From Ruminiclostridium sp. (GTDB taxonomy: Bacteria > Bacillota > Clostridia > Oscillospirales > Oscillospiraceae): 9,664 bases of DNA. Within the stretch, counting starts at the first letter, position 1. The number at the start of each line of letters is the position of its first letter. Location: the NCBI GenBank assembly GCA_017560855.1, contig JAFZEB010000084.1, positions 1 through 9,664 of the forward strand. The letters run 5' to 3'. Positions 1-6,284 of the stretch are shown piece after piece. A model generated the notes under the pieces. That model saw nothing but the letters and a program-made list of their open reading frames with translations. It had not been told where the DNA came from and made no database searches. The position numbers were made by a program, and so were the translations under genes.

Positions 1-1674
1 GGAGGGGGTAATGGTGTCGGCGTAGAGGATGACTCGGCCCTCAGCATTTCGGGCCGCACGGCCGATGGTCTGGATGAGGGAGGTCTCCGAGCGGAGGAAG
101 CCCTCCTTGTCGGCGTCCAGGATGGCCACCAGAGAGACTTCCGGCAGGTCCAGACCTTCTCGCAGGAGGTTGATACCTACCAGCACATCAAAGGCCCCCA
201 GACGGAGGTCCCGAATGATCTCCATGCGCTCCAGGGTGTCGATGTCAGAGTGCATATACCGGACCCGGATGCCTGCCCCCAGCAGGTAATCGGTGAGGTC
301 CTCGGCCATTCGCTTGGTGAGGGTGGTCACCAGGACCCGCTCCTCCTTGGGGGTGCGGAGGTTGATCTCTCCGATGAGATCGTCGATCTGGCCCTCCACC
401 GGTCGGACCTCCACGATGGGGTCCAGCAGGCCGGTGGGGCGGATGACCTGCTCGGCGATCTGACCCGAGCGGGTGGTTTCGTACTCGCCGGGGGTGGCCG
501 AGACGTAAATGACCTGGTTCAGCCGCTGGGTGAACTCGTCGAAGGTCAGGGGGCGGTTGTCAAAGGCGCAGGGCAGGCGGAAGCCGTAGTCCACCAGGGT
601 GGTCTTCCGGGACCGGTCTCCTGCGTACATGGCCCGGACCTGGGGGAGGGTCACGTGGCTCTCGTCGATGATGAGAAGGAAGTCCTCGGGGAAGTAGTCC
701 AGCAGGGTCATGGGAGGGGACCCGGCAGGTCGGCCTGCAATGACCCGGCTGTAGTTCTCAATGCCTGAACAGTAGCCCAGCTCCTGCATCATTTCGATGT
801 CGAAGAGGGTTCGCTGGGAAATGCGCTGGGCCTCCAGCAGCTGCTCGTTGGCCTGGAAGAAGGAAACCCGTTCCTCCATCTCCCGGTAGATCTCCTGGAT
901 GGCGGCGGCCATCTTCTCCTTGGAGGCCACATAGTGGGAGGCGGGGTAGATGGCCACATGATCCACCACACGGGTGGGGGTACCGGTGACGATGTTGATC
1001 TCGCTGATCCGGTCGATCTCGTCCCCGAAGAACTCCACCCGGATGGCGTGGTCCTTGGCGTAGACCGGAAAAATCTCCACGGTGTCGCCCCGGACCCGGA
1101 AGCGGTTGCGGTCAAAGGCCACGTCGTTGCGCTCGTAGCGGATCTCGGTGAGCTTGTTTAGCAGATCCTCGATGGGGCGTTCCTGTCCGGTACGCAGGGA
1201 GATGACCATGTTGGCGTAGTCGATGGGGTCACCCAGACCGTAGATGCAGGACACCGAGGCCACCACGATGACATCCCGCCGCTCGAAGAGGGCAGAGGTG
1301 GCCGAGTGACGGAGCCGCTCGATCTCGTCGTTGATGGCGCTGTCCTTCTCGATGAAGGTATCCGTGTGGGGGATGTAGGCCTCGGGCTGGTAGTAGTCGT
1401 AGTAGGAGACAAAATACTCCACGGCGTTGTTGGGGAAGAACTCCTTGAACTCCGAACAGAGCTGGGCGGCCAGGGTCTTGTTGTGGGCCAGGACCAGGGT
1501 GGGCCGCTGGACCCGTTCGATGACCTTGGCCATGGTGAAGGTCTTGCCCGAGCCGGTGACGCCCAGGAGGGTCTGTTCGTCCAGACCCAGCTCCACGCCC
1601 TGGGCCAGGGTGTCGATGGCCTGGGGCTGGTCGCCGGAGGGGAGGTAGTCGCTGATGACCTGGAAATTGGGCAT
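1..1674 (-). CDS. uvrB: UvrABC system protein B (excinuclease subunit), C-terminus cut by window edge
   Basis: UvrB is the DNA-damage verification helicase of nucleotide excision repair. It is loaded by UvrA and then recruits UvrC for incision. The 558 visible codons read as UvrB throughout. The Walker A motif GVTGSGKT is at residues 38-45, and the beta-hairpin that clamps damaged DNA (FVSYYDYYQPEAY) is at about 88-100. The DESH helicase motif II is at 337-340, and the motif VI region QTIGRAARNAEGR lies near the left edge. Family members have about 660 residues, so roughly the last 100, including the UvrC-binding UVR domain, lie outside the window. The ATG start (1672-1674 on the plus strand, read in reverse) follows AAGGAGG with 7 nt spacing. 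The gene begins 15 nt after pssA stops, so it is probably the last visible member of the radC operon. No frameshift is seen. Confidence 0.97.
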   Translation of the reverse strand, partial: MPNFQVISDYLPSGDQPQAIDTLAQGVELGLDEQTLLGVTGSGKTFTMAKVIERVQRPTLVLAHNKTLAAQLCSEFKEFFPNNAVEYFVSYYDYYQPEAYIPHTDTFIEKDSAINDEIERLRHSATSALFERRDVIVVASVSCIYGLGDPIDYANMVISLRTGQERPIEDLLNKLTEIRYERNDVAFDRNRFRVRGDTVEIFPVYAKDHAIRVEFFGDEIDRISEINIVTGTPTRVVDHVAIYPASHYVASKEKMAAAIQEIYREMEERVSFFQANEQLLEAQRISQRTLFDIEMMQELGYCSGIENYSRVIAGRPAGSPPMTLLDYFPEDFLLIIDESHVTLPQVRAMYAGDRSRKTTLVDYGFRLPCAFDNRPLTFDEFTQRLNQVIYVSATPGEYETTRSGQIAEQVIRPTGLLDPIVEVRPVEGQIDDLIGEINLRTPKEERVLVTTLTKRMAEDLTDYLLGAGIRVRYMHSDIDTLERMEIIRDLRLGAFDVLVGINLLREGLDLPEVSLVAILDADKEGFLRSETSLIQTIGRAARNAEGRVILYADTITPS

Positions 1675-1689
1675 GGTAGGGCCTCCTTC

Positions 1690-2277
1690 TTAACCGTTGG
1701 AGAGTAGGTTCTTCAGGCTGGGCTTCTTCACGGGGAAGTCCAGGATGAAGAGGAACCCGACGGCCAGCATGAGGGGGTGGAGGAGCAGCACGAAGAGGTG
1801 ATCGTCCAGCACGTACTGCAGCAGGCAGAAGAGGGGCAGGATGATGGAGATGGAAGTCACCGGCAGGCCCCGATAGTATTTGTTGGCCCCACCCTCGGTC
1901 TGCTGGCGCTGGATCTCCAGAACGTTGAAGAAGGCCAGGCGGATGACGGCGCACAGGCAGTAGAAGAAGAGGATGAGCCGACCGGCCAGACCGTCCACCC
2001 CCAGGAAGAAGCAGAGGGTGGCAGGAGCCACGCCGAAGCTGATGAGGTCACACAGGGAGTCGATCTGGATTCCGAAGGACTTGCCCTCTTCGGTGCGGTT
2101 CTTCTTGCTCCGGGCCACAGCCCCGTCGAAGGCATCGCACAGGCCGGAGAGCATCAGGAAAAAGACGGCATAGAAATAATTCCCCTGGGAGGCATAAAAC
2201 ATACTGCTCACAGCGGACAGGAGGCTGGCGTAGGTCAGGATGACGGTGTAGTCATAGAAACCAAGGAATCGGGACAT
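1690..2277 (-). CDS. pssA: CDP-diacylglycerol-serine O-phosphatidyltransferase (phosphatidylserine synthase, type II)
   Basis: The protein has 195 residues and is an integral membrane CDP-alcohol phosphotransferase. The family joins serine to CDP-diacylglycerol to make phosphatidylserine, the precursor of phosphatidylethanolamine. The catalytic signature is clear: D48-x2-D51-G52-x2-A55-R56, then G69-x3-D73-x3-D77 followed by LISFGVAP. The spacing between R56 and G69 is 12 residues rather than the textbook 8; from memory, this KNRTEEG-type insert occurs in clostridial PssA proteins. Several hydrophobic segments (about 11-45, 80-120 and 140-180) fit a multi-pass protein. The ATG follows AAGAAGGAG, which lies inside the last codons of the upstream DUF368 gene; only 4 nt separate that stop codon from this start, so translation is probably coupled. 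No psd decarboxylase gene is in view. A different CDP-alcohol transferase, such as PgsA, is less likely given the length and the FGIQIDSL context. Confidence 0.9.
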   Translation of the reverse strand: MSRFLGFYDYTVILTYASLLSAVSSMFYASQGNYFYAVFFLMLSGLCDAFDGAVARSKKNRTEEGKSFGIQIDSLCDLISFGVAPATLCFFLGVDGLAGRLILFFYCLCAVIRLAFFNVLEIQRQQTEGGANKYYRGLPVTSISIILPLFCLLQYVLDDHLFVLLLHPLMLAVGFLFILDFPVKKPSLKNLLSNG

Positions 2278-2281
2278 GGTA

Positions 2282-3133
2282 TTACTCCTTCTTGGGGTCG
2301 GTGGGTGACTTGGACAGACGGGCCCGGATGCGGGCGTTGTGGGCGTGGAAATCTCCCAGATAGAAGGAGACAGCGAAGCCCAGGAAGATCAGGATCACGG
2401 ACAGAATGGATTGGGGGTCTCTGCCCAGTACACAGCTTTCGTTGAGCATGTTGGGGATCATGGACAGAAACAGACCGAACACCACGGAAAATGTGGCGGT
2501 GTAGAATCGGCGGAACAGGGCGGTCATGAGGGCGGAGATGCCGATGCCGCCGACGGCCACGCCGATGGCCATGGGGGCCAGTACGGAGATGTCAAAATCT
2601 GCCAGGGAACGGACGTAGCACTCATAGTATCCCAGGGTGGACAGGACCACAGCCGGGTCCAGACCGGGGACGATGGCGGTGGCCACCACCGCCACCCCCA
2701 GAAAGATGGACTGGGGCAGGTTGGGGTCGGTCACCAGAGGGAAGAGGGTGGGGTGGGCGTTGAACATCCAGGCCCCCAGGGCCACAGCCCCCAGGATGAC
2801 CAGCCAGTAGCCCTTGGAAAAGCCCTCCTTCCGAACCTCCTTGTAGAAGAGGGGGATGGTGCCCAGAATGAGGCCCAAAAAGCAGAACCGGGTGGGCATC
2901 TCGTAGTTGGTCAGGCAGAAGTCAATGACCTTGCTGAAGAGCAGGACGCCTGTGACCATGCCCAGGACGATGGGCAGGAGGAAACGGAGATTGGATTTGA
3001 ACCGGGTCAGCAGGGTGCCCAGGGCCTCCAGGGTCTGGTGGTAAAGACCCAGCAGAATGAGCAGGACGCTGCCGCTCAAGCCCGGTGACACGCCGCCGAT
3101 GCCGGCCACGATGCCTTTGAGAAAGTGGATCAT
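2282..3133 (-). CDS. DUF368 (PF04018) membrane protein, PopT-type polyprenyl-phosphate transporter
   Basis: The protein has 283 residues and about eight hydrophobic segments. DUF368 proteins were shown to return undecaprenyl phosphate across the cytoplasmic membrane for reuse in wall synthesis (named PopT; the unrelated DedA member is UptA). The N-terminal signature GIGGVSPGLSGS is at residues 11-22, followed by a long hydrophobic helix ending in LGLY. A second, related signature, IVPGLDPAVVLSTLGYYE, is at about 154-171, as expected for a two-repeat fold, but it has GLDPA where many members have GISGS. An in-frame ATG at 3202 would add 23 residues, but those overlap the end of radC and do not resemble the family. 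The ATG at 3133 starts the conserved MIHFLKGI region, has a modest GAGG upstream, and lies 16 nt after the radC stop. Its last codons carry the pssA ribosome binding site. Function is assigned by family. Confidence 0.9.
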   Translation of the reverse strand: MIHFLKGIVAGIGGVSPGLSGSVLLILLGLYHQTLEALGTLLTRFKSNLRFLLPIVLGMVTGVLLFSKVIDFCLTNYEMPTRFCFLGLILGTIPLFYKEVRKEGFSKGYWLVILGAVALGAWMFNAHPTLFPLVTDPNLPQSIFLGVAVVATAIVPGLDPAVVLSTLGYYECYVRSLADFDISVLAPMAIGVAVGGIGISALMTALFRRFYTATFSVVFGLFLSMIPNMLNESCVLGRDPQSILSVILIFLGFAVSFYLGDFHAHNARIRARLSKSPTDPKKE

Positions 3134-3149
3134 AGGGATATGCCTCGGT

Positions 3150-3833
3150 TTAGTAGAATGCCAGGAAATAGCCGCTGTCCCGGAGAGAGACCATGTCGTC
3201 ATCGGCCAGGATCACGTGGTCGTAGAGGGTGATGTCCAGCTTTCGCAGGACGTCGTGGACATAGCGGGTGGTGGAGATATCCTCGTCAGAGGGGGAGGCC
3301 AGACCGCTGGGGTGGTTGTGGGCCAGGACCACAGCGGTGGCGTTGAGGGCCAGGGCGGCAGAGGCGATCTGACGAACGCCGATGTCTGTGCCCATGGGTG
3401 TGCCCTCACTGAGTTTTCGGACACCCAAAAGCTTGAGCTTGCTGTCAAAGCAGGCCAGGAAGGACATCTCGTTTCTGGCCCCAAAGAAGCAGGGGGAGAA
3501 GATCTCGTAAAGGTCCCGGGTGGACCGGAGGATGGTGTCCGGGCTGGTCCGGGAGGCCAGATACTTGGCGGCCAGAGCGGGGACCAGTTTCAGGAGGACA
3601 GCGGTATTTTCCCCCACGCCGGGCACGGTGAGCAGCTGCTCCGGGTCGGCGTCCAGCACCCCGGCCAGGGAGCCGAAGGTATCCAGCAGGGCATGGGCGG
3701 TGGGGTTCACATCTCCCTGCATGCGGGAGTAGAACAGCAGAAGCTCCAGGGCCCGGACGTCGGAGAAGGCGGTGAGACCGCCCTGCAAAAATTCTTTTTT
3801 CATGCGGCCCCGGTGGCCGTCGTGGGTTCCCAT
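3150..3833 (-). CDS. radC: RadC-family JAB/MPN domain protein
   Basis: The protein has 227 residues. The N-terminal half carries a helix-hairpin-helix (LLTVPGVGENTAVLLKLV, residues 67-84), and the C-terminal half is a JAB/MPN metalloprotease-like domain. The complete JAMM signature is present: E123, H172-x-H174-P-S-G, then S182-x2-D185, so zinc binding looks intact. RadC was named for a radiation phenotype whose assignment was later withdrawn; the true role of the family is unsettled, although it is often found near repair genes or mobile DNA. The ATG at 3839 directly abuts AGGAGG and cannot be used well. The ATG at 3833 has 6 nt spacing and gives the usual start MGTHDGHRGR, so it is chosen. 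This is the first gene of the minus-strand unit with DUF368, pssA and uvrB, behind a promoter at 3868-3896. Confidence 0.93.
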   Translation of the reverse strand: MGTHDGHRGRMKKEFLQGGLTAFSDVRALELLLFYSRMQGDVNPTAHALLDTFGSLAGVLDADPEQLLTVPGVGENTAVLLKLVPALAAKYLASRTSPDTILRSTRDLYEIFSPCFFGARNEMSFLACFDSKLKLLGVRKLSEGTPMGTDIGVRQIASAALALNATAVVLAHNHPSGLASPSDEDISTTRYVHDVLRKLDITLYDHVILADDDMVSLRDSGYFLAFY

Positions 3834-3839
3834 AGCCAT

Positions 3840-3847
3840 CCTCCTTC
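3840..3847 (-). promoter_or_regulatory. radC: Ribosome binding site deciding the radC start
   Basis: Read on the minus strand this is GAAGGAGG. It touches the ATG at 3839 with no spacer but lies 6 nt before the ATG at 3833. This is why the shorter radC start is preferred. Confidence 0.8.
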
Positions 3848-3867
3848 CCGGCGCATCTTATCTTATT

Positions 3868-3896
3868 ATCATATCGTGTTTTCGGTTCTTTCACAA
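3868..3896 (-). promoter_or_regulatory. Sigma-A-type promoter for the radC-DUF368-pssA-uvrB unit
   Basis: On the minus strand a -35 box TTGTGA (3891-3896) is followed after exactly 17 bp by a -10 box TATGAT (3868-3873). The -35 matches consensus at four of six positions and the -10 at five of six. Transcription would start around 3861, about 28 bp before the radC ATG. No other promoter is evident inside the tightly packed downstream genes. Confidence 0.65.
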
Positions 3897-3938
3897 GAGC
3901 CAGTTGGGAATCTATGACAGAAAATCGGGAGAAACCCG

Positions 3939-3967
3939 CTGACAAAGAGTCCTTTTTATGGTACAAT
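3939..3967 (+). promoter_or_regulatory. trmB: Sigma-A-type promoter for trmB
   Basis: A -35 box CTGACA (3939-3944), a 17 bp spacer and a -10 box TACAAT (3962-3967), preceded by an extended -10 TGG, form a strong vegetative promoter. The expected start site is near 3974, giving a leader of about 50 nt with AGGAGG at 4009-4014. It points away from the radC promoter, and the two -35 boxes are 42 bp apart. Confidence 0.8.
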
Positions 3968-4024
3968 GAAGCAAACAAAGATGACATCGGCAGATTGCCG
4001 TTCATATGAGGAGGAACCACCGCC

Positions 4025-4723
4025 ATGCGCATGAGAAGAAAGAAAAATTTAGGTCCCCGTATGGAAAACTGCGCCGCCTGGCAGATCAAGGACCCCAAGG
4101 CCCTCCGGGGCAACTGGCGTTCCCTGATGCCTGAGGCCAAGGAGCTTCGCCTGGAGCTGGGCTGCGGCAAGGGCCGTTTCACCTGCCAGACCGCCGCCAA
4201 GAACCCCGACATCCTCTTCGTGGCGGTGGAACGTGTCCCCGACGCCATGGTCATGGCCATGGAGAAGGCCAGGGACATGGGCCTGACCAACGTGTTCTAC
4301 ATTGATGCAGACGCCGCTCTGCTGCCCGAGTTCTTCGCCCCTGAGGAAGTGGACCTGATCTACGTGAACTTCTGTGATCCCTGGCCTCCCAAGCGCCACG
4401 CCAAGCGCCGCCTGACCCACCGGAACTTCCTGAAGCTCTACCGGGAAGTGCTGAAGGAGAAGGGCCAGATCCACTTCAAGACCGATAATTCTCCTCTCTT
4501 CGAGTTCTCCGTGCTGGAGTTCCCCGCTGCCGGCTACGACCTGGAGGAGGTCACCCGCGACCTCCACGCCAACGGCATCTGCGGCATCATGACCGACTAC
4601 GAGGAGAAGTTCCACAACATGGGCACCAAGATCAACCGCTGCGTGGGCATCAAGGGGGAACTGCCTCCCGAACCCGAACAGCCTGAGGAAGAAGAGTCTT
4701 CCACGGAGGAAACTGAAGACTAA
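4025..4723 (+). CDS. trmB: tRNA (guanine-N7-)-methyltransferase
   Basis: TrmB uses S-adenosylmethionine to form N7-methylguanosine at position 46 in the variable loop of tRNAs. The 232-residue protein has the SAM-binding motif LELGCGKGRF (43-52). It also has the family signature NFCDPWPPKRHAKRRLTH (115-132) with catalytic-site Asp118, FKTDN (151-155) and TDYE (190-193). From about residue 213 it ends in a 20-residue Pro/Glu-rich acidic tail that is not part of the usual enzyme. AGGAGG at 4009-4014 lies 10 nt before the ATG at 4025; a second in-frame ATG at 4031 is possible. It stands as a single-gene unit with its own promoter upstream and a strong hairpin terminator directly after the stop codon. 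Confidence 0.96.
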   Translation: MRMRRKKNLGPRMENCAAWQIKDPKALRGNWRSLMPEAKELRLELGCGKGRFTCQTAAKNPDILFVAVERVPDAMVMAMEKARDMGLTNVFYIDADAALLPEFFAPEEVDLIYVNFCDPWPPKRHAKRRLTHRNFLKLYREVLKEKGQIHFKTDNSPLFEFSVLEFPAAGYDLEEVTRDLHANGICGIMTDYEEKFHNMGTKINRCVGIKGELPPEPEQPEEEESSTEETED

Positions 4724-4755
4724 AAAACCGGCGCTCCTTCAGGAGCGCCGGTTTT
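4724..4755. terminator. Bidirectional intrinsic terminator between trmB and the convergent TPM gene
   Basis: A perfect 10 bp G+C-rich stem, CCGGCGCTCC (4728-4737) and GGAGCGCCGG (4742-4751), has a 4 nt loop. It is flanked by AAAA on the left and TTTT on the right, which extends the stem. The plus strand ends in TTTTGATTT, and the minus strand reads into TTTTTT before AGTC. It therefore serves trmB (stop at 4723) and the minus-strand TPM gene (stop at 4762). Confidence 0.93.
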
Positions 4756-4761
4756 GATTTC

Positions 4762-5787
4762 TTAGTGTTTGCGGAAGGGGGTGCAGACCAGGTCCACCAG
4801 GGTCTGGCAAAGATCCCAGACCTGGGCGGGCAGGCTGCGGGTTTCGGGAGGGGCTTCGTCGGCAGGGGGTTCAGCCTCGTCCTGCAGGTCGGAACTGCCG
4901 CCGGGGGGATCCAAGTGGTCTTCCTCGTCCTCCTCTTCGTCGTCCTCTGCCAGAGCTTCCTCCATTCGGTCCTCATACCAGTTGGAACCGGGGCGGTGCC
5001 AGAAGAGGAAGGGGTGGAAACGGGCTTCGGTGCCATCCTCGGCCGTCATTTTCTCGTAGAACTGGTCGAAGCGGATCCGGTCTACAATATTCAGAGCGAT
5101 GAGGGCCAGGGCGATCCACCACAGGTTGGCCAGAAGGGTAAAGAGGATGCCGGAGAGAACGGAGCCCAGAGAAACGGCCTGGACCTTGCTGCCCGAAGGC
5201 AGGAATCCGGTGGAGTTCTTCTCCAGAGGCGGGATGTTTTCTTCGTACCAGTCGTCCAGGTCGCTGAACAGGGCCAGCATGGCTTTGTCGGTGTTGTCCT
5301 CTTCCCAGAAGGCGTTGTTCAGATGCCGCCGGAAGAGGTTGGGCAGCTCTCCGCTGGACTCTACATAGGTCACCAGGTCGGCGCCGTAGGTGACGTACCA
5401 GCTTTCCGAGTTGGAGTCCAGGAAGAGGAGCATATCCCGCTTGTCCAGCCCGATGTCCAGGGCGGTCTCTTCGGCGTAGCTCTGGATGTCCCGGCCGTTT
5501 AAGTAGGAGACCGTTTTCACAGCCACCAGACTGCCGTAGGTGTTGTCCAGGGTCAGGTTTTCCCGGGCGATGGCGTCCACCGTGTCTGCAGAGAAGAGCC
5601 GGGCACGGTCAGAAATCCAGGTCAGATAATAGTTCAGGTTGCTTTCGCCGGAGCTGCGGTCCGGTTCGTAGTGGGTGCCTGCGGCGGGGTCCAGGTTGTT
5701 CACCCGGGCATAGCCCCATACGCAGCACAGGGCCACCACCAGCAGGGCAACGACCACAGCAACGGATGTTTTCTTAAAAAAATTCAT
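4762..5787 (-). CDS. TPM-domain membrane protein with acidic C-terminal region
   Basis: The protein has 341 residues. A signal-anchor or signal peptide is at residues 8-26. An extracytoplasmic TPM domain (TLP18.3/Psb32/MOLO-1, PF04536) spans about 57-185, recognised from SDRARLFSADTVDAIARE, a central strand SLVAVKTV, KRDMLLFLD and WYVTYGADL. A second membrane helix is at about 205-234, then a cytoplasmic part with a Glu/Asp-rich stretch (about 274-315) and a C-terminal amphipathic segment. TPM domains occur in membrane-quality-control and photosystem repair proteins, but the bacterial role is unclear and no enzyme activity is claimed. The ATG at 5799 has no ribosome binding site. GGAGGT lies 5 nt before the ATG at 5787, which also begins the typical MNFFKKTSV signal sequence, so 5787 is chosen. 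It lies 36 nt after the small anchor protein and is probably co-transcribed with it. Confidence 0.8.
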   Translation of the reverse strand: MNFFKKTSVAVVVALLVVALCCVWGYARVNNLDPAAGTHYEPDRSSGESNLNYYLTWISDRARLFSADTVDAIARENLTLDNTYGSLVAVKTVSYLNGRDIQSYAEETALDIGLDKRDMLLFLDSNSESWYVTYGADLVTYVESSGELPNLFRRHLNNAFWEEDNTDKAMLALFSDLDDWYEENIPPLEKNSTGFLPSGSKVQAVSLGSVLSGILFTLLANLWWIALALIALNIVDRIRFDQFYEKMTAEDGTEARFHPFLFWHRPGSNWYEDRMEEALAEDDEEEDEEDHLDPPGGSSDLQDEAEPPADEAPPETRSLPAQVWDLCQTLVDLVCTPFRKH

Positions 5788-5791
5788 AGAA

Positions 5792-5797
5792 ACCTCC
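5792..5797 (-). promoter_or_regulatory. Ribosome binding site deciding the TPM gene start
   Basis: GGAGGT on the minus strand lies 5 nt before the ATG at 5787 and overlaps the in-frame ATG at 5799, which rules the latter out. Just upstream (5800-5813) is a short G+C hairpin, GGGCC-loop-GGCCC, which could limit access to the site or simply separate the two genes. Confidence 0.7.
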
Positions 5798-5823
5798 ATG
5801 GGCCCGCAGGCCCGGGGTCAGTG

Positions 5824-6150
5824 TCAGGGTTCAGGATCAGGCGTGTCCTCTTCCGAACGGGCTTCCGGTTCGGGCAGGTCCTCTCCTTCGGTCGGGGTCT
5901 CTTCCGTCGGCTCCTCGGCGGGGGCCTCCTCAGGGGAGTCCTCCTGGGGAGCCATTTCCCCTTCCGGTTCGGGCAGGTCATATTCCACGGTGGGTCGGAT
6001 GCCCTTGGCCACAACAAAGGCCAGGCCTGACAGGAGGATGACCGACACATAGTCGGAGACCCGGTACAGAGGATGCACCAGGGTGAAGATCACCCAGACC
6101 AGGGCGATGGCGTAAATGGGGGCGACAGAGCGCTTTTTGTATTTCGCCAT
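5824..6150 (-). CDS. Small two-helix membrane anchor with Pro/Glu-rich acidic tail, XpaC-like N-terminus
   Basis: The protein has 108 residues. A basic N-terminus (MAKYKKRS) is followed by two membrane helices (about 9-27 and 33-50), the first ending in HPLYRVSDY. Residues 57-108 are a low-complexity tail made almost only of Glu, Pro, Asp, Thr and Ala. The N-terminus resembles the membrane part of clostridial proteins annotated as 5-bromo-4-chloroindolyl phosphate hydrolysis (XpaC) family; as I recall, these are often encoded beside TPM proteins. The helical XpaC body itself is missing: the TGA comes straight after the acidic tail and only 36 nt remain before the TPM gene. The ATG at 6150 is preferred because AAAGGA lies about 10 nt upstream; starting at 6201 would add an unconvincing peptide and place the start on the transcription start region. 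Function unknown; it may partner the TPM protein in the membrane. Confidence 0.7.
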   Translation of the reverse strand: MAKYKKRSVAPIYAIALVWVIFTLVHPLYRVSDYVSVILLSGLAFVVAKGIRPTVEYDLPEPEGEMAPQEDSPEEAPAEEPTEETPTEGEDLPEPEARSEEDTPDPEP

Positions 6151-6207
6151 GGGCACACCGTCCTTTCCGTAAAATTGCAAAATATAGAGACACATATACA
6201 TTATAGT

Positions 6208-6236
6208 ATTTTACCGTTCTAAACATTCCATGTCAA
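6208..6236 (-). promoter_or_regulatory. Consensus promoter for the anchor/TPM unit
   Basis: Read on the minus strand: a perfect -35 TTGACA (6231-6236), 17 bp spacer, and -10 TAAAAT (6208-6213). A second TATAAT-like hexamer (TATAAT at about 6200-6205) lies just downstream. The start site is expected near 6201, about 50 nt before the ATG at 6150. Confidence 0.82.
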
Positions 6237-6246
6237 GGTCTCCTTG
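6234..6246. repeat. Operator-like palindrome between the divergent -35 boxes
   Basis: CAAGG-TCT-CCTTG is a perfect 5 bp inverted repeat. It overlaps the end of the minus-strand -35 box and fills most of the 13 bp between the two back-to-back -35 boxes. A dimeric regulator bound here would block both promoters. The palindrome is short, so chance is possible. Confidence 0.4.
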
Positions 6247-6249
6247 CCA

Positions 6250-6278
6250 TTGACAGGGAGGAAAAAGACAGATAAAAT
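6250..6278 (+). promoter_or_regulatory. Consensus promoter for the leader RNA and rpe-recR
   Basis: A perfect -35 TTGACA (6250-6255) is followed by a 17 bp spacer and -10 TAAAAT (6273-6278). Transcription should start near 6285, leaving about 274 nt before the rpe start codon. This is far longer than any other leader in the window. No convincing second promoter lies closer to rpe. Confidence 0.82.
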
Positions 6279-6284
6279 AGGATT

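Noticed and set aside
1229..1954. Minus-strand 241-codon frame across pssA and uvrB
   Set aside because: It is the out-of-frame shadow of both genes; the real frames carry complete conserved motifs.
2339..3088. Plus-strand 249-codon frame opposite DUF368
   Set aside because: Its composition (Gly, Gln, His, Glu-rich) is the mirror of a hydrophobic membrane gene on the other strand; there is no family resemblance.
3134..3202. Longer start for DUF368 at 3202
   Set aside because: The extra 23 residues overlap the radC end and are not membrane-like. The ATG at 3133 begins the conserved segment.
6151..6201. Longer start for the small anchor protein at 6201
   Set aside because: That ATG falls at the predicted transcription start of its own promoter, so the mRNA would lack a ribosome binding site.
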